Origin: Podochytrium sp. JEL0797
Taxonomy: Eukaryota > Chytridiomycota > Chytridiomycetes > Chytridiales > Chytriomycetaceae
DNA: 64,000 bases
Assembly (NCBI GenBank): GCA_027596195.1
Contig: JADGJG010000008.1
Span: 1-64,000, forward strand
Direction of reading: 5' to 3'
Position 1 is the stretch's first letter; every line of letters begins with the position of its first letter. The position numbers and the translations under genes are program-made. Positions 28,484-38,549 of the stretch are shown here, piece by piece. The notes under the pieces were generated by a model that did no database searches, was not told where the DNA came from, and saw nothing but the letters and a program-made list of their open reading frames with translations.

Positions 28484-30565
28484 CTAAGAAATCTTTCGGT
28501 TCTTGGCGATCTTGACAACCTTGCTCGGTTCATCGAGAATTAAGGTTCCAAAGTCGTTTCCACGTGTCGATTTATCTTCTCCGAAGCGAACGTGAACCTT
28601 TTCCAAATGTTTGAGGAGGGAAATATGGCCGATGTCGTTGCCAGCAATTTTCGAAACCACTTGTGCTGCCGATCCGCGCATGTAATACAAAGTTCGGAGT
28701 GGATCGTCTATCATTTGCACGCAACGGTCGATATGCTCTCCACCTCCCACAACCAACAACCAACTTGACACCACCAAAACCTCCATTGTGATGCTGCAAA
28801 TGAGAACAACCAGTAACGTGGTTGAGATCCATGAAGGCGCAGTTATCATTCCTTCGCCTGCGACTCCTTTGTATGGACACAACCCAGTCTCTGTGCCGTC
28901 GGACATGTCCAACACGTAATGGCACACAATCGCAACTGCAACTGCCATACCCTGCCATGTCAATGACGGATTGTAAAGCCCTGCGGCATCCTGGGCCCAC
29001 AATAGAGGCGCCGCTGCCACTCCTTGCGAATTGGGATTTTCGAGCGTCGCGTTCGCAAACAAGATTTGAATTCCTTGCGAAATCCATTGTGTGATATTCG
29101 TATATTTTTTCTCCGATGCTCCGAACGCATAATGCAATTGCCCAAAGTCGTATTTCTTGGAATCCCCATTCTGAACTGTCACCTTTCCATTCACAACAAT
29201 CGTCTCGATTGAGTTGGGAGTGATATCGGACCATTGATCTGACGTGTAGGTGAATGTGATTTCGGCGTCGCCAGTAACCACGGCGATTTGACATTTTTGA
29301 GTCAAATCATGATCGGCATATTGGAACCAGTCATGCGATCCTGCTGGGTACGTCAATTCGATTCCGACGTTATAAATCTGTCCCCAGTATTGGCTTGACA
29401 AAATTTTGCTTCTGGTCACTTTTGTGGGTGGATCGAAGCTCACTTCGGCGTCCGCACAAACGCTTTCAACAAGATATGCGACCCCTGCGCCCTCCATCAT
29501 AAAATTTCGATTTGGGGCACTGTTAAGTGTGAAATTCACGTCGGGGTGTTTAGTGTTAATGAATGCGAAAGTTGAAAGAACTCCACCTGTTTGGGACCGC
29601 ATTTTGTCCTCCAATCAATCCTGCCGTGAGTGGTAAACCAAACGTTTCCAGAATTCCCCAGTCGGCTTGCCCTGAGACCCACATGGGAAAGCCTTCGGTG
29701 TAATTCCACGCTGTTTTGTATGTCGGGAACGTGCAAGCATAATTTCCCAAAAACGAATCTTGTGGCGTCCATCCGATATAGAAGCTCAATGCCCAAATTG
29801 CTGCTTCAACAAGGACTAAACATCCTAGGAACATTCTGTTAAGTTGTCTGCAAGATGGTGGATCGACAGATGCAATTTGGCTGAGCGAGATTCCCTTCTT
29901 GTTCCCGCTCAATTCGACTGAAGCGAAACCTCGTTTTACTTGGTTAACCAACTGCCATCCGATTGCTAGCAAAATCTTTCCTTGAAACGCAAGCGCTAAG
30001 TGAACGATATTGTAAAGCCGAATCGATGGAATGGCTGTATTTTCGCAATCAGCAAAATATCTCTTAAGAAATCGCGACAATTACCTGTGTTCAAGACAAC
30101 CTGCAATATGTAAAGAACTGTCGCGAAAACGCATAATTGGAGCAGTGCTGTTGTGAGAACCTGATATTTTGTGTTGTCCATGATTTTTCTGAACATCGCG
30201 TATAGCTCGGATTCATAAATCTTTGTTTTGACGTGTCGATATCTCGACATAAATCTTCCAAACGCGGTATCCACATGAGCTGAAGCGTTGGATGCAACAG
30301 ATTGCATCGATTGACCGACATGCGCTTTGGCCAGATTGTTGATGCTTCCGCGGGGCATCGGAGCGACATCGTACTCGATGTCTTCTTCTTTCACGTTTAC
30401 AAATGATGCTGCTTTTGTGGTGACTATTTTGGCCTTCTTCAATGAGCGTTTTGGTGGCAAAACTGGAGACACCCGCGTCGTTGGGGTTGCGGCAAGCAAC
30501 GCTTGAGTTTCTCCTTTCTTTCCATCGTCGGAAGCCGTGGAAGATTCGTTGTTCTGATCGCTCAT
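28484..30565 (-). CDS. Large multi-pass membrane protein of unknown family, paralog A
   Basis: Not recognised. Exons on the minus strand: 30565-30085, 30034-29587 and 29519-28484, all GT-AG in phase, giving 654 aa. Layout: a long polar N-terminus (about 130 aa, Ser/Lys-rich), a first helix around LLQLCVFATVLYILQVVL, a second LVHLALAFQGKILLAIGW, a cytosolic stretch ending DPPSCRQLNRM, then FLGCLVLVEAAIWALSFYIG and an ectodomain-like region with NYACTFPTYKTAWNYTEGFP and GAGVAYLVESVCADAEVSF. Then come further helices GMAVAVAIVCHYVLDM and TTLLVVLICSITMEVLVVSS, and a basic/acidic tail ending in LHFG-like repeats with RGNDFGTLILDEPSKVVKI. The tail matches paralog B closely. Possibly a receptor or channel-like surface protein. 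Confidence 0.62.
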
Positions 30566-30627
30566 ATATGTGAGTGATGGCGCTTTTGGAATCTGTTCAG
30601 ATCGACACTGATTTTCGCGACTTTATT

Positions 30628-33173
30628 TCACAACACAATTCTGTCTTTTGAAGTCTTGACAACCCTTGTTGGGTCATCTAGAATCAAGGTGCCTACTTCA
30701 TTTCCACGCGTAGTTTTGTCTTCTCCGAGGCGAACATTCACTTTTTCCAAATGTTGATGGAGCGAGCGCTGTCCAATATCATTTCCTTTGATTTTGTGCA
30801 CAAGACGGCCCACCGATCCCCGCATATAATAAACAGATCGCAGAGGATTATCGATCATCTCGACACATCTAAAAATAATTATGAGTTCTGGTGGAGGGGA
30901 GAAATCGAAGAATACCTATCAATAGCGGTTCCACCTCCAACGACAAAGAGCCAACTACAGACCACTACCACCTCCATTGTTATCCCGCATATAATAATAA
31001 CAATGATCACGGTGTTGATCCAAGTTGGCGATTGAACCATACCATATCCTGCATTTCCAATGTACGAGCACATTGCAACCTGACTCCCATCTGATTTGGC
31101 GAGAACATAATGTCCAATAATTCCGACAGCCGTTGCAATACCTTTCCAAGTCGACTTTGGGTTGTATAAACCGTTAAGGTCTTCGCCCCATAACAACATT
31201 CCAGCAGCAGAGCCTTGGCCATTTGGGTTCGTGAGGTCGTCACTGTTCAGCACCAATTGAACACCTTCTGCCATCCATAATGTGAGATTTTCATAAACGT
31301 GCTCAGTATCTCCAAGAGCATGATGAAGTGTGCCGAAATCATAATCTTGAGAAATTTCCGAAGTCAGTGTCAAGCTGTTATTGATTGTGATGGATTGAAC
31401 AGAGTTTGCAGTGACTGTTTGCCAAGCATCCGCAGTGTAAGAGAAACTAATTTGCGCAAGTCCTGTCGCATGTATAAACTGAATTAAACCTCGAATGAAA
31501 AAAATGAAAAAAAACCTATGGCCAGACTGACTTGACATTCCTGTATCAAATCGTTATCTGCATATTGAGCCCAGTTGTGCGTTCCACCAGGGAACTTGAG
31601 CTTGACGGCGAAATTGAAGATTTGGCCCCAAAATGAGCTGTTTATAATTTCGCTGGTCGAATTTTTCGTTGGAGGACCAGCAACTACTGTAGCATCAGCG
31701 CATATAACTTCGATGAGGTAACAAACACCCGCTCCGTTCATATGAAAATTGCTGTGGAAAGCATGAGAACATAAAAAAAAATGACATGTCTAAACCTGTT
31801 TGGGACGGCATTCGGGGCTGAAGTCTGACCCCCAATGAGCCCAGACACGAGGGGCAAACCCAACGACTCGAGAATTGAAAGTTGTGTTTCAGAGGCGGCC
31901 CAGATCGGAAAATCATGTGTGAAATTCCAGGGCGTGTTATAACTCAATTTCGTGCAAGCAAAGTCGCCAAGATACGTATTCACCGGTTCCCAATCCATGA
32001 AGTAGCTCATGACCCATAGACTTGACTCGACCAAAACGAGATTTACGAGGTACATTCTGAAAGGAAGTGGCAGTTAGTTTTTTCTCACTTCATAGATAAA
32101 AAATACCTATTTATCGTTCTGCATGCCTTGGGATCGACTTTGGAGATTTCTGTCAATGGAACTCCACGTTTGTTGTTGAGAATTTCAAGCGCTGCGAACC
32201 CTTTCCGAATGTGTTCTGCTAGGTTCCATCCAACTCCTAGCAACGATTTTCCCTGAAATGATATAATAGCGTGCACGAGGTTGTAGTATTGAATTGATGG
32301 TAACACGCTGTTCAACACGAGTTGGACAACAATGATGATTGACGCAAAAATGTTGAGCTGAAGGAAAGCTATAGCCAGGATCTGATACTTGGCGTTATCG
32401 ACAATCAATCGATATGTTCGATATTGCTCTGATTCTAAAATGCGCGTCCGTGTGCGATCGATAAATCTGAGAATCATTGCAAAAGTCGTGTCTGTTTGCC
32501 CAGCAGAAGAGTTTGACGACATTCCCGAACGCGTTTTACTCAAATTACTACTTCCTCCTTCACTTTCAACATCGTTGTGAACGGAAGAGGCGCGTCCTGT
32601 TTCCCCCTCATGGGGATGCGAGTGGTCGATGCTAACGACGCGCGAATCTCGTGCGCTGATTCCGGGTTGAACATCTTCCGCGTCCGACTCAGACTCCTCG
32701 GAATCTCCTTCTTGATTGACGCTCTTTCTAATACTCCCCACTTTTGATTCTGGTCCCTGTACGTTTCCTGAATCAAAGAACGAGATTTTCTTCGCGAGGC
32801 CGTCCTTCGAGATCTCAGACTTCATGATGCTGGAAATTTTGCCTGCTTTAAGGGCTTCAAATGCTCCATGTCCAATATATGTGTGTCGATTTGAGCTATC
32901 AGGAATGACCCCTTTCGGCCGTGGTCGTGGTGATGGGATGGGCAAGTGGTTCTCGGATTTGTGAGTTTCCTTTGTGAGATCAGAGTCCGCGGCTTCAATT
33001 GCCGAGGCATCCTTGGTTGTTAACGCTCGGATACCTTCCGTTGGAAATGACGGGCTCGGCTCCATTTCGGTCAAATGTTGGTAAATCCGAAATCGCGTAA
33101 ATCCGAAAAATAATACGACGAATATTACAACCCATGCAAGAAGAAGTGTATTCTGCTTCATAAAAATCATCAT
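30628..33173 (-). CDS. Large multi-pass membrane protein of unknown family, paralog B
   Basis: Exons on the minus strand: 33173-32107, 32056-31796, 31751-31516, 31462-30916 and 30868-30628, all GT-AG in phase, giving 783 aa. An N-terminal helix LLLAWVVIFVVLFFGF is extra compared with paralog A. A polar Ser/Glu-rich region of about 250 aa follows, then the common core: KYQILAIAFLQLNIFASIII, NLVHAIISFQGKSLLGVGWN, KVDPKACRTINR, LVESSLWVMSYFMDW, GAGVCYLIEVICADATVV, YVLAKSDGSQVAM and IIVIIICGITMEVVVVCSW. The tail GNDIGQRSLHQHLEKVNVRL and TRGNEVGTLILDDPTRVVK matches A. The phase-2 intron before NFHMNGAGV is shared with A; the other three are not. Its ATG overlaps the stop of the next gene upstream (ATGA at 33170-33173). 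Confidence 0.65.
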
Positions 33174-34493
33174 CGAACTATTGAGCGCCCACGCGGAGGA
33201 ATTACGAGACCCCCCTCTGGATGGACGTGACTCGCCCTTTGCTCGACAGCCACCGCGTGAGGCGCCTCCGCATCTTTCACACTCGCCAAGTTGTCTTCAC
33301 TTGGGTGTCTGCTGCCCAGACGACTTCCACCCAAAAACTGCACCACTTCATTCAACTCCAATGTGTGGTGCTGTTTCCACAAGTGCCACAAGAGATTGAT
33401 GAAGTGACTCAGCACGCTCAAACTTAGAAGCATCAATGCCCATCCCGTTACCATTTGGTCGCATAGGACCCCGATAGCACTGGACATTTTTTTCGTTATG
33501 TAGCTCAGAAATTTTTGAAGAAAAACTTACGGAGCATTTGGCATCGCGTTTCGAATCGTCGGAATTGCAAACAAAAGCGCAGTGGTCACAATGAGGTATG
33601 GCAATTCGAGCTTTCGATCAGCCTTAAACCACGTGGCGTATGCAAGAAAGGTTGCCAACAATGCCATTGACCACATCAGGAATAGAATGAAACTGGCAAG
33701 GATGATTGTGGTCGGGTTTCTCGATGCCGAGATGGTCACCATTCTAAAAGGACACTAGTTAATGGAATGTGGGGCGAAAAAGAGCGAAGGCTCACGCTGC
33801 TGTATTCGAAGGCAACGTTGAAACGCTCAATTTGAGCGACCACCCCAACGGCTGACCAAAGAGGTTGACGATAATCGGCAAAGGAGTTTTGACTCCTCCA
33901 GTTGAGGTATAAAATCCGCGAACATTGAAGCTGGTTGAGAAGGTGTCCAAAGGGTAATTGTTGGCGTCCGCGTCCAGGAAGATGGCCGATGTTTGATTGG
34001 TCATTGTTTGACCACTTGCGAATGCAAATGCTTGGGACCCGATTGATAGATTCGTCGGGAACGACAGGAAGGAATCAAAGCTATCAAATGAATCCACAAA
34101 CGAGCCTGTGGCATGCATCAGCAAAACTCAACCCCTTCCTTTCTCTCTTACCGCAGGGTATAAAGCCATTTGAGAGCCTGATTTGGTGGTTCACAAAATC
34201 GATTGCTGAAATCTCCACGAAGGCATTAACGACGTTGAGACCTTGACAGCCTACTGGAGCGGTGGCAGAATTCGAAGGTTGCAGGGAACCATTGTCGACA
34301 AATGAGGAGGTTAGTTGAGCGCGATTCGCTTCCCTCTGTTTCAGAACCAGTTCAGTTGAAATCGAATGGAGTTCGCGGAACAAACCTTTTCTACATTGCC
34401 AAGTTTTATCCCAATAAGGCCAGCCGTGATAACGACAAAGAGAAGGACAACGAATGCAGTATGCAGCGATAGCTTTCGCCGGCAAGGTGGCAT
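33170..34493 (-). CDS. DUF4436-like membrane protein, paralog C
   Basis: Exons on the minus strand: 34493-34386, 34335-34152, 34105-33796, 33743-33531 and 33479-33170, all GT-AG in phase, giving 374 aa. An N-terminal signal-anchor helix (LHTAFVVLLFVVITAGLIGI) leads to an ectodomain with GCQGLNVVNAFVEIS, SNGFIPCG, DADANNYPLDTFSTSFNVRG and LPIIVNLFGQPLGW. Three helices follow (ILASFILFLMWSMALLATFL, PYLIVTTALLFAI, ALMLLSLSVLSHFINLLWHL) around IRNAMPNAPAIGVLCDQM. YPLD and RNAMPxAPxxG are the family blocks of DUF4436, as I recall them. The stop codon overlaps the ATG of paralog B by 4 bp, so B has no space for its own leader. Confidence 0.68.
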
Positions 34494-34592
34494 GATTTGC
34501 GAATGTGTTTCGCTAATTGAATTTGATTCCAAAAATAGCCCCTTCATGAAATCGAAATTGAAATTTTCGCAGTGCGTGTGCATTTTTCATTT

Positions 34593-34681
34593 CCAGAATG
34601 ACAAAAGTGAGTTGATATATTTTATGTATTTATGATCCAGAATGACAAAAGTGATGAAGTTGATATATTTTATGTATTTAT
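34593..34681. repeat. Tandem duplication, about 44 bp unit
   Basis: CCAGAATGACAAAAGTGA followed within a few bases by TTGATATATTTTATGTATTT occurs at about 34593-34634 and again at about 34637-34681. The copies differ by a TGA insertion. It lies between the start of gene C and the stop of gene D and reaches D's last codons, so it probably duplicates D's 3' processing region. Confidence 0.8.
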
Positions 34682-35994
34682 GAAATAATTTGGTATGGAT
34701 ATGATGGTTCCTTGACGTCCCGCGGCGTCATTTCGATTTCGACGCCGCAAAACTCATCACCCTTGGGTGCATCCGCGTTGTCCCCACCATTCGAATTCGA
34801 AGCCTTCGCAGATTCAGCTCTCAATCCAACCGTGTCGATCGTCTCCTCGCTTCCCCGCCTTCCCTCCCGTGGCTTAGTTTCGTCTTGTTCCCTTTTCCCC
34901 TCCTTTAACTTCCTCGCCCACTGATAATGCTCCTTCCAAAGATTCCACATCAAGTTCACAAAATGGCTCATGACGCTCAAACTCAACAGCATGAGCGCCC
35001 ACCCGAGCACCATCTGGTCGCACAGTACCCCAATCGCAGGGGCGTTGGGCATTGCGTTGCGAATCGTCGGCATCGCAAAGAGAAGCGAAATCGAAGTGAT
35101 CAAATACGGAAGTTCCAACTTCTGATCAGGCTTGAACCACGTCGAATACGCGAGAAACGTGGCCAACAGCGCCATAGCCCACATGAGAGCGAGAATCAGG
35201 ATGGAGAAGGTGATTGTGGTTGGGTCGCGACTGGCAGTGAGTGTGAGCCTTGCTGCCGTGTTATCTGGCAAAGTGAACGCCGTCAATCCAAGGTTCCATC
35301 CAAGTGGTTCGCCGTTGATTTTGACAATGATGGGAAGTGGGGTTTTCAAGCCGTTGGAAGTGTAGAAGCCGCGAATGTTGAAGCCGGTTGAGAAGGTGTC
35401 CAATGGGTAATTGTTGGCGTCCGCGTCGAGGAAGATGGTTGAAGTTTGGTTTGTCATGGAGGATCCCGCAGCGAATGAAACGGTTTGCGACCCAATCGTC
35501 AAAGTGATGGGTTGCGCGAGGAACGAATCGAAAATATCAAAGGATCGGACGAATTTGCCTACAAAAGTTGATTTAGATTCGCAGGTCGGAGGAAGGCGGG
35601 ATGTGTCTTACCGCAAGGTGCGAACCCATTCGAAAGCATGATCTGGTGAGTCACCAGGTTGATTGTTGAAACTTCCACGAATACGTTCACCACGTTCAGA
35701 TCTTGGCAGTTTGGTGGGAGGATTGTGGCGTTGGTATGTTGAATGGAACCATTGTCCAAGAAAGACGAAATAACTTTTGCTTGACTGGCTTCTCTCTGTG
35801 TTGACAAGATGACGGTTAGATCGGATCAAAGTCCGGAAAAGAGTGTGCCATCAAACCTTTTGAACATTGACCACTCCGATGGACGAGAGACCAGCCGCAA
35901 GTGCGACAACAAACGCAGTGATGAAAAAGGTGTGCAGCGAGATCCGCATCCACCGCGCGAAACGTGATATGCCGAATATCATTTTGGTAGTCAT
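34678..35994 (-). CDS. DUF4436-like membrane protein, paralog D
   Basis: Exons on the minus strand: 35994-35857, 35795-35612 and 35558-34678, GT-AG in phase, giving 400 aa. The start MTTKMIFGISRFARWM precedes a signal-anchor helix (LHTFFITAFVVALAAGLSSI). Exon 2 has the same length (184 bases) and phases as in gene C. Ectodomain blocks are NCQDLNVVNVFVEVS, SNGFAPCG, DADANNYPLDTFSTGFNIRG and LPIIVKINGEPLGWNLGL. Three helices follow (FSILILALMWAMALLATFLA, YLITSISLLFAMPTIRNAMP, ALMLLSLSVMSHFVNLMWNL). The tail is longer and polar, with NSNGGDNADAPKGDEF. It lacks the two downstream introns of gene C. It is head-to-head with gene E across 304 bp. Function unknown. Confidence 0.7.
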
Positions 35995-36298
35995 TTTGGG
36001 GTATTTTGTTTGGATTCGCAAGAACGAGGTTGTGATCGTTCCTAACCCCCGCAGGAATGAAATTTTTCGAACCTTTTTTTTGAACGATTGAAAGCCTCAA
36101 CCCAAAGGCGGCTTAAGGCAGCAGTCATTCCCCTCGGAGAAACGAGTAGAATGGGCTGCTTATCAGGCAAGGGCTCTCCTTCGTTCCCACAACGTCGATT
36201 AACAATCGTACAGGTTCAAAAAAAAGGTTCAAAATCCCGCAGAGGGATTAACCCAAGCCCAGCCACCAAAATGCAAGATTACAAACCTCCCACAAAAA
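35995..36298. promoter_or_regulatory. Bidirectional promoter between DUF4436-like genes D and E, with mirrored motif
   Basis: GAACC, eight T, GAACG lies at about 36068-36085 and its inverted counterpart GGTTC, eight A, GGTTC at about 36212-36229. Read along each gene's own coding strand, both carry CAATCGT upstream, then TTC AAAAAAAA GGTTC, then a CCTGCGGGGGTTA- or CCCGCAGAGGGATTA-like word. Each motif sits roughly 75-90 bp before its own ATG (35994 minus, 36299 plus). The symmetry suggests that the gene pair arose by inverted duplication including promoter DNA, and that the motif is functional. Confidence 0.6.
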
Positions 36299-37478
36299 AT
36301 GATCTCTTCACTACCCGCACGAATCAAGCGACTCTCACTCCACACGATCCTCATCTCCCTATTCACCGTATGTGTCGTCGGCGGACTCGTGTGGATCAAA
36401 CTGGGCAACGAATCCAAAGTCTATCAGCGAAAATCCAATAGCGTCACTTCGATCGGCGGAACGGATGTCCTCACCCCTTTCACTGGTCCATTGCCGAACT
36501 CATGTGTTGGAGTGCCATTCAATCTCCTGGTGGTTTATATCGAAATCATCGGCATCGATTACCTGAACGGCAAAATCGAATATACCACCAGTTATTCCCC
36601 ATGCGGTAAGAATATCCTATCTGTTTGCTGAATAACCCGAACCTGATTTCCTCACGGCAGGCGTCTTTGTCCAGAAATTCGACGAACTCGACACATTCGT
36701 CTCCACAGACATCACAATGACCATCGGCTCCACCATCAAAGAATTCCGTCGCGGAGACATTATGGCCGACGGTCGCGGATCCGCATTCACAGACTCAGAT
36801 GCAAACTCATACCCTTTGGACAAATATTCCTGCTCCTTCAACATCCGCGGTTTCTATAACAACGGAAACCCCGCCGGATTCGCTCCCCTCCAAATCGCAG
36901 TGGTAGCATTCGGCGCACCAATGGGATACTCAACGTCCTTCTTCACAACCGCCAGTCTCGACTACACAGTCGTGAACCTCGTCGTCAGCGCCGAACGAAC
37001 CGGTCCGATCATCGTATTCGCGTGCATTCTGATGGGACTCATGTGGGGACTCGCCTTAGTCGCCGGAGCATTGACATACGCAACATGGTTCAAGTGGCAG
37101 AAACGAAACCGAACCGTGGAGCTGCCATACCTTGGAATCATGGCTTCTCTTTTGTTTGCGATCCCCACAGTACGAAACGCGATGCCAGCTGCTCCTCCAA
37201 CGGGTGTGCTGATGGACCAAATGGTAATTTGCCTTTGTTCTGTTCTCTTTTCAGGGATGCTCATTTTGATTCTGCGGCAGGTTATGGGCTGGGCTCTCGC
37301 AATCTTGAGCTTCGCTGTCATTTCGCACTTTGTCACCATCTTGTTGGGCCTTCATATCGATTTCCGGACAAACCAAAAGAAGCTCGAGGAAGAGATTAAA
37401 AACGGGAAGCAAAAAGAGGAGGCGGAGGGCGAGAAAGCAAAAACGTACGGCCATGGAACGGATATCATTTGTGATTAG
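36299..37478 (+). CDS. DUF4436-like membrane protein, paralog E
   Basis: Exons 36299-36605, 36661-37223 and 37281-37478, GT-AG in phase, give 355 aa. The start is MISSLPARIKRLSLHT with signal-anchor helix TILISLFTVCVVGGLVWI. The ectodomain has NSCVGVPFNLLVVYIEIIGI, TSYSPCG, DSDANSYPLDKYSCSFNIRG and LQIAVVAFGAPMGYS. Three helices follow (IIVFACILMGLMWGLALVAG, LGIMASLLFAIPTVRNAMP, VMGWALAILSFAVISHFVTI) around NAMPAAPPTGVLMDQM, where PPTG is closest to the bacterial DUF4436 consensus as I recall it. The tail is Lys/Glu-rich (KKLEEEIKNGKQKEEAE). The intron before VFVQKFDELD matches C and D; the one before VMGWAL is unique to E. It is the only plus-strand member. Confidence 0.7.
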
Positions 37479-38051
37479 AACTGAATTAAATATTGTTACA
37501 GCCCGCATTTTCTATTTCAATTTGTGGTTTTTTTCATTATTGTCACGTTTGTCACGTGATAATATACTGGCAATACGCCCTGGTGGTGGCAGATGGGCTG
37601 CGGCGGCTGTGGCGGTGGTTTGGGATGGCATTGGAAAACCTCACACCTCGATTTTGTTGTGTCGAAGGATTTTTTGATTTTCCTCAAGGTGAGGAGCGTG
37701 AAAATTTTTTCCTCACCTCACCTTTTTCTGTGGCCCCGTACTTCTGCCGGGCCGGGAATTTGCCAATTTTCATTCTAAACCCCAGACGCCACCGATAACA
37801 AATGCTGTTCCGAGTCGGAGAGACCACTCATAATTCTTTCGTAGTCACACTGTTGTCGCAACGATTTTTCTGTGGAGAACCGCATTCTTGTAAGCATTTT
37901 TCAGTGTATACCAGTTCCAGAGGAACCAATCGGATTAAAGTCTCAAGGCGAGAACGGACTGTTCGCACTGACTGCTCGCAGCGCGTCAATTCAAAGTATA
38001 ATATAATTGTCACGCGCGAGATCTTGCTTCAAAGATTTACCTTGAAAAAAA
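37479..38051. other. No gene seen; promoter of the CaaX protein
   Basis: Contains G-rich sequence with GTGGTGGCAG and GGCGGCTGTGGCGG around 37585-37620, a repeated CTCACCT near 37695-37722, and T-rich stretches. The longest frames here cross the next gene in the wrong frame and are shadows. Confidence 0.5.
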
Positions 38052-38477
38052 ATGCCACCAAAGAAAGCCTCCACCGCACTCAGAAAGCCCGCCGCTTCCA
38101 AGACCACCAAAGTCGTAAAACGCAGTACCGGCCCCAGCGCCACCGCCACCGCCGCCGCGCGCAAGGCCGCTGGCGAGACTTCCCCGCTCGCGTCTCCACC
38201 CGAAAGCCCCGCGGTTCCCACAAAGAGAAAGTACGTCAGAAAAGCTGCGCCAACGAAAAGCCTCGCTGAAGACGCGTCGTTGGGGGAAGCAAAAGCGGCG
38301 GCGGCGGTGGTGGAGAAGCCAAAGACGCCGCGGAGAAAGCCGGGGCCCAAGCCAAAGGCGAAGAAGGCGGCGGCCAAATCGGGTGCCAAAAAAGTGTCCT
38401 TCTCGCCAGCAGCAAAAGCATCGACCGAAAAGACGCCCAAAGACGAAGAATCGGGGTTCAGTTGTGTTGTGATGTGA
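38052..38477 (+). CDS. Lys/Ala/Pro-rich chromatin-like protein ending in a CaaX box
   Basis: Single exon, 141 aa, from ATG 38052 in an A-rich context. The composition resembles histone H1 tails: many Lys, Ala, Pro and Ser, with KPAASKTTKVVKRS, KRKYVRKAAPTK, KPKTPRRKPGPKPKAKKAAA and KKVSFSPAAKAS. RRKPGPKPK is AT-hook-like. KTPRR and TPK give CDK-type phosphorylation sites. There is no globular H1 winged-helix domain. The last residues are SGFSCVVM; Cys-Val-Val-Met is a classical CaaX motif, with Met favouring farnesylation. A basic DNA-binding protein with a prenyl anchor would sit at the inner nuclear membrane, as lamins and insect Kugelkern do. Both properties are read from sequence; the function is inferred. 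Confidence 0.72.
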   Translation: MPPKKASTALRKPAASKTTKVVKRSTGPSATATAAARKAAGETSPLASPPESPAVPTKRKYVRKAAPTKSLAEDASLGEAKAAAAVVEKPKTPRRKPGPKPKAKKAAAKSGAKKVSFSPAAKASTEKTPKDEESGFSCVVM

Positions 38478-38549
38478 CGGTGTTTTGGGTCTCGTTTTTT
38501 CGCGTTCTGATGCTCGCAAAAATAAAGCAAAAAGAATCACAATAGAATA

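Noticed and set aside
33170..33173. Fusion of DUF4436-like gene C with gene B into one protein by splicing
   Set aside because: All donors tried near the end of C give the wrong phase or a stop with the only acceptor (CAATAG) before B.
37802..38530. Frames overlapping the CaaX protein on both strands
   Set aside because: They are alternate-phase readings of a GC-rich Lys/Ala gene; the annotated frame has the best start context and composition.
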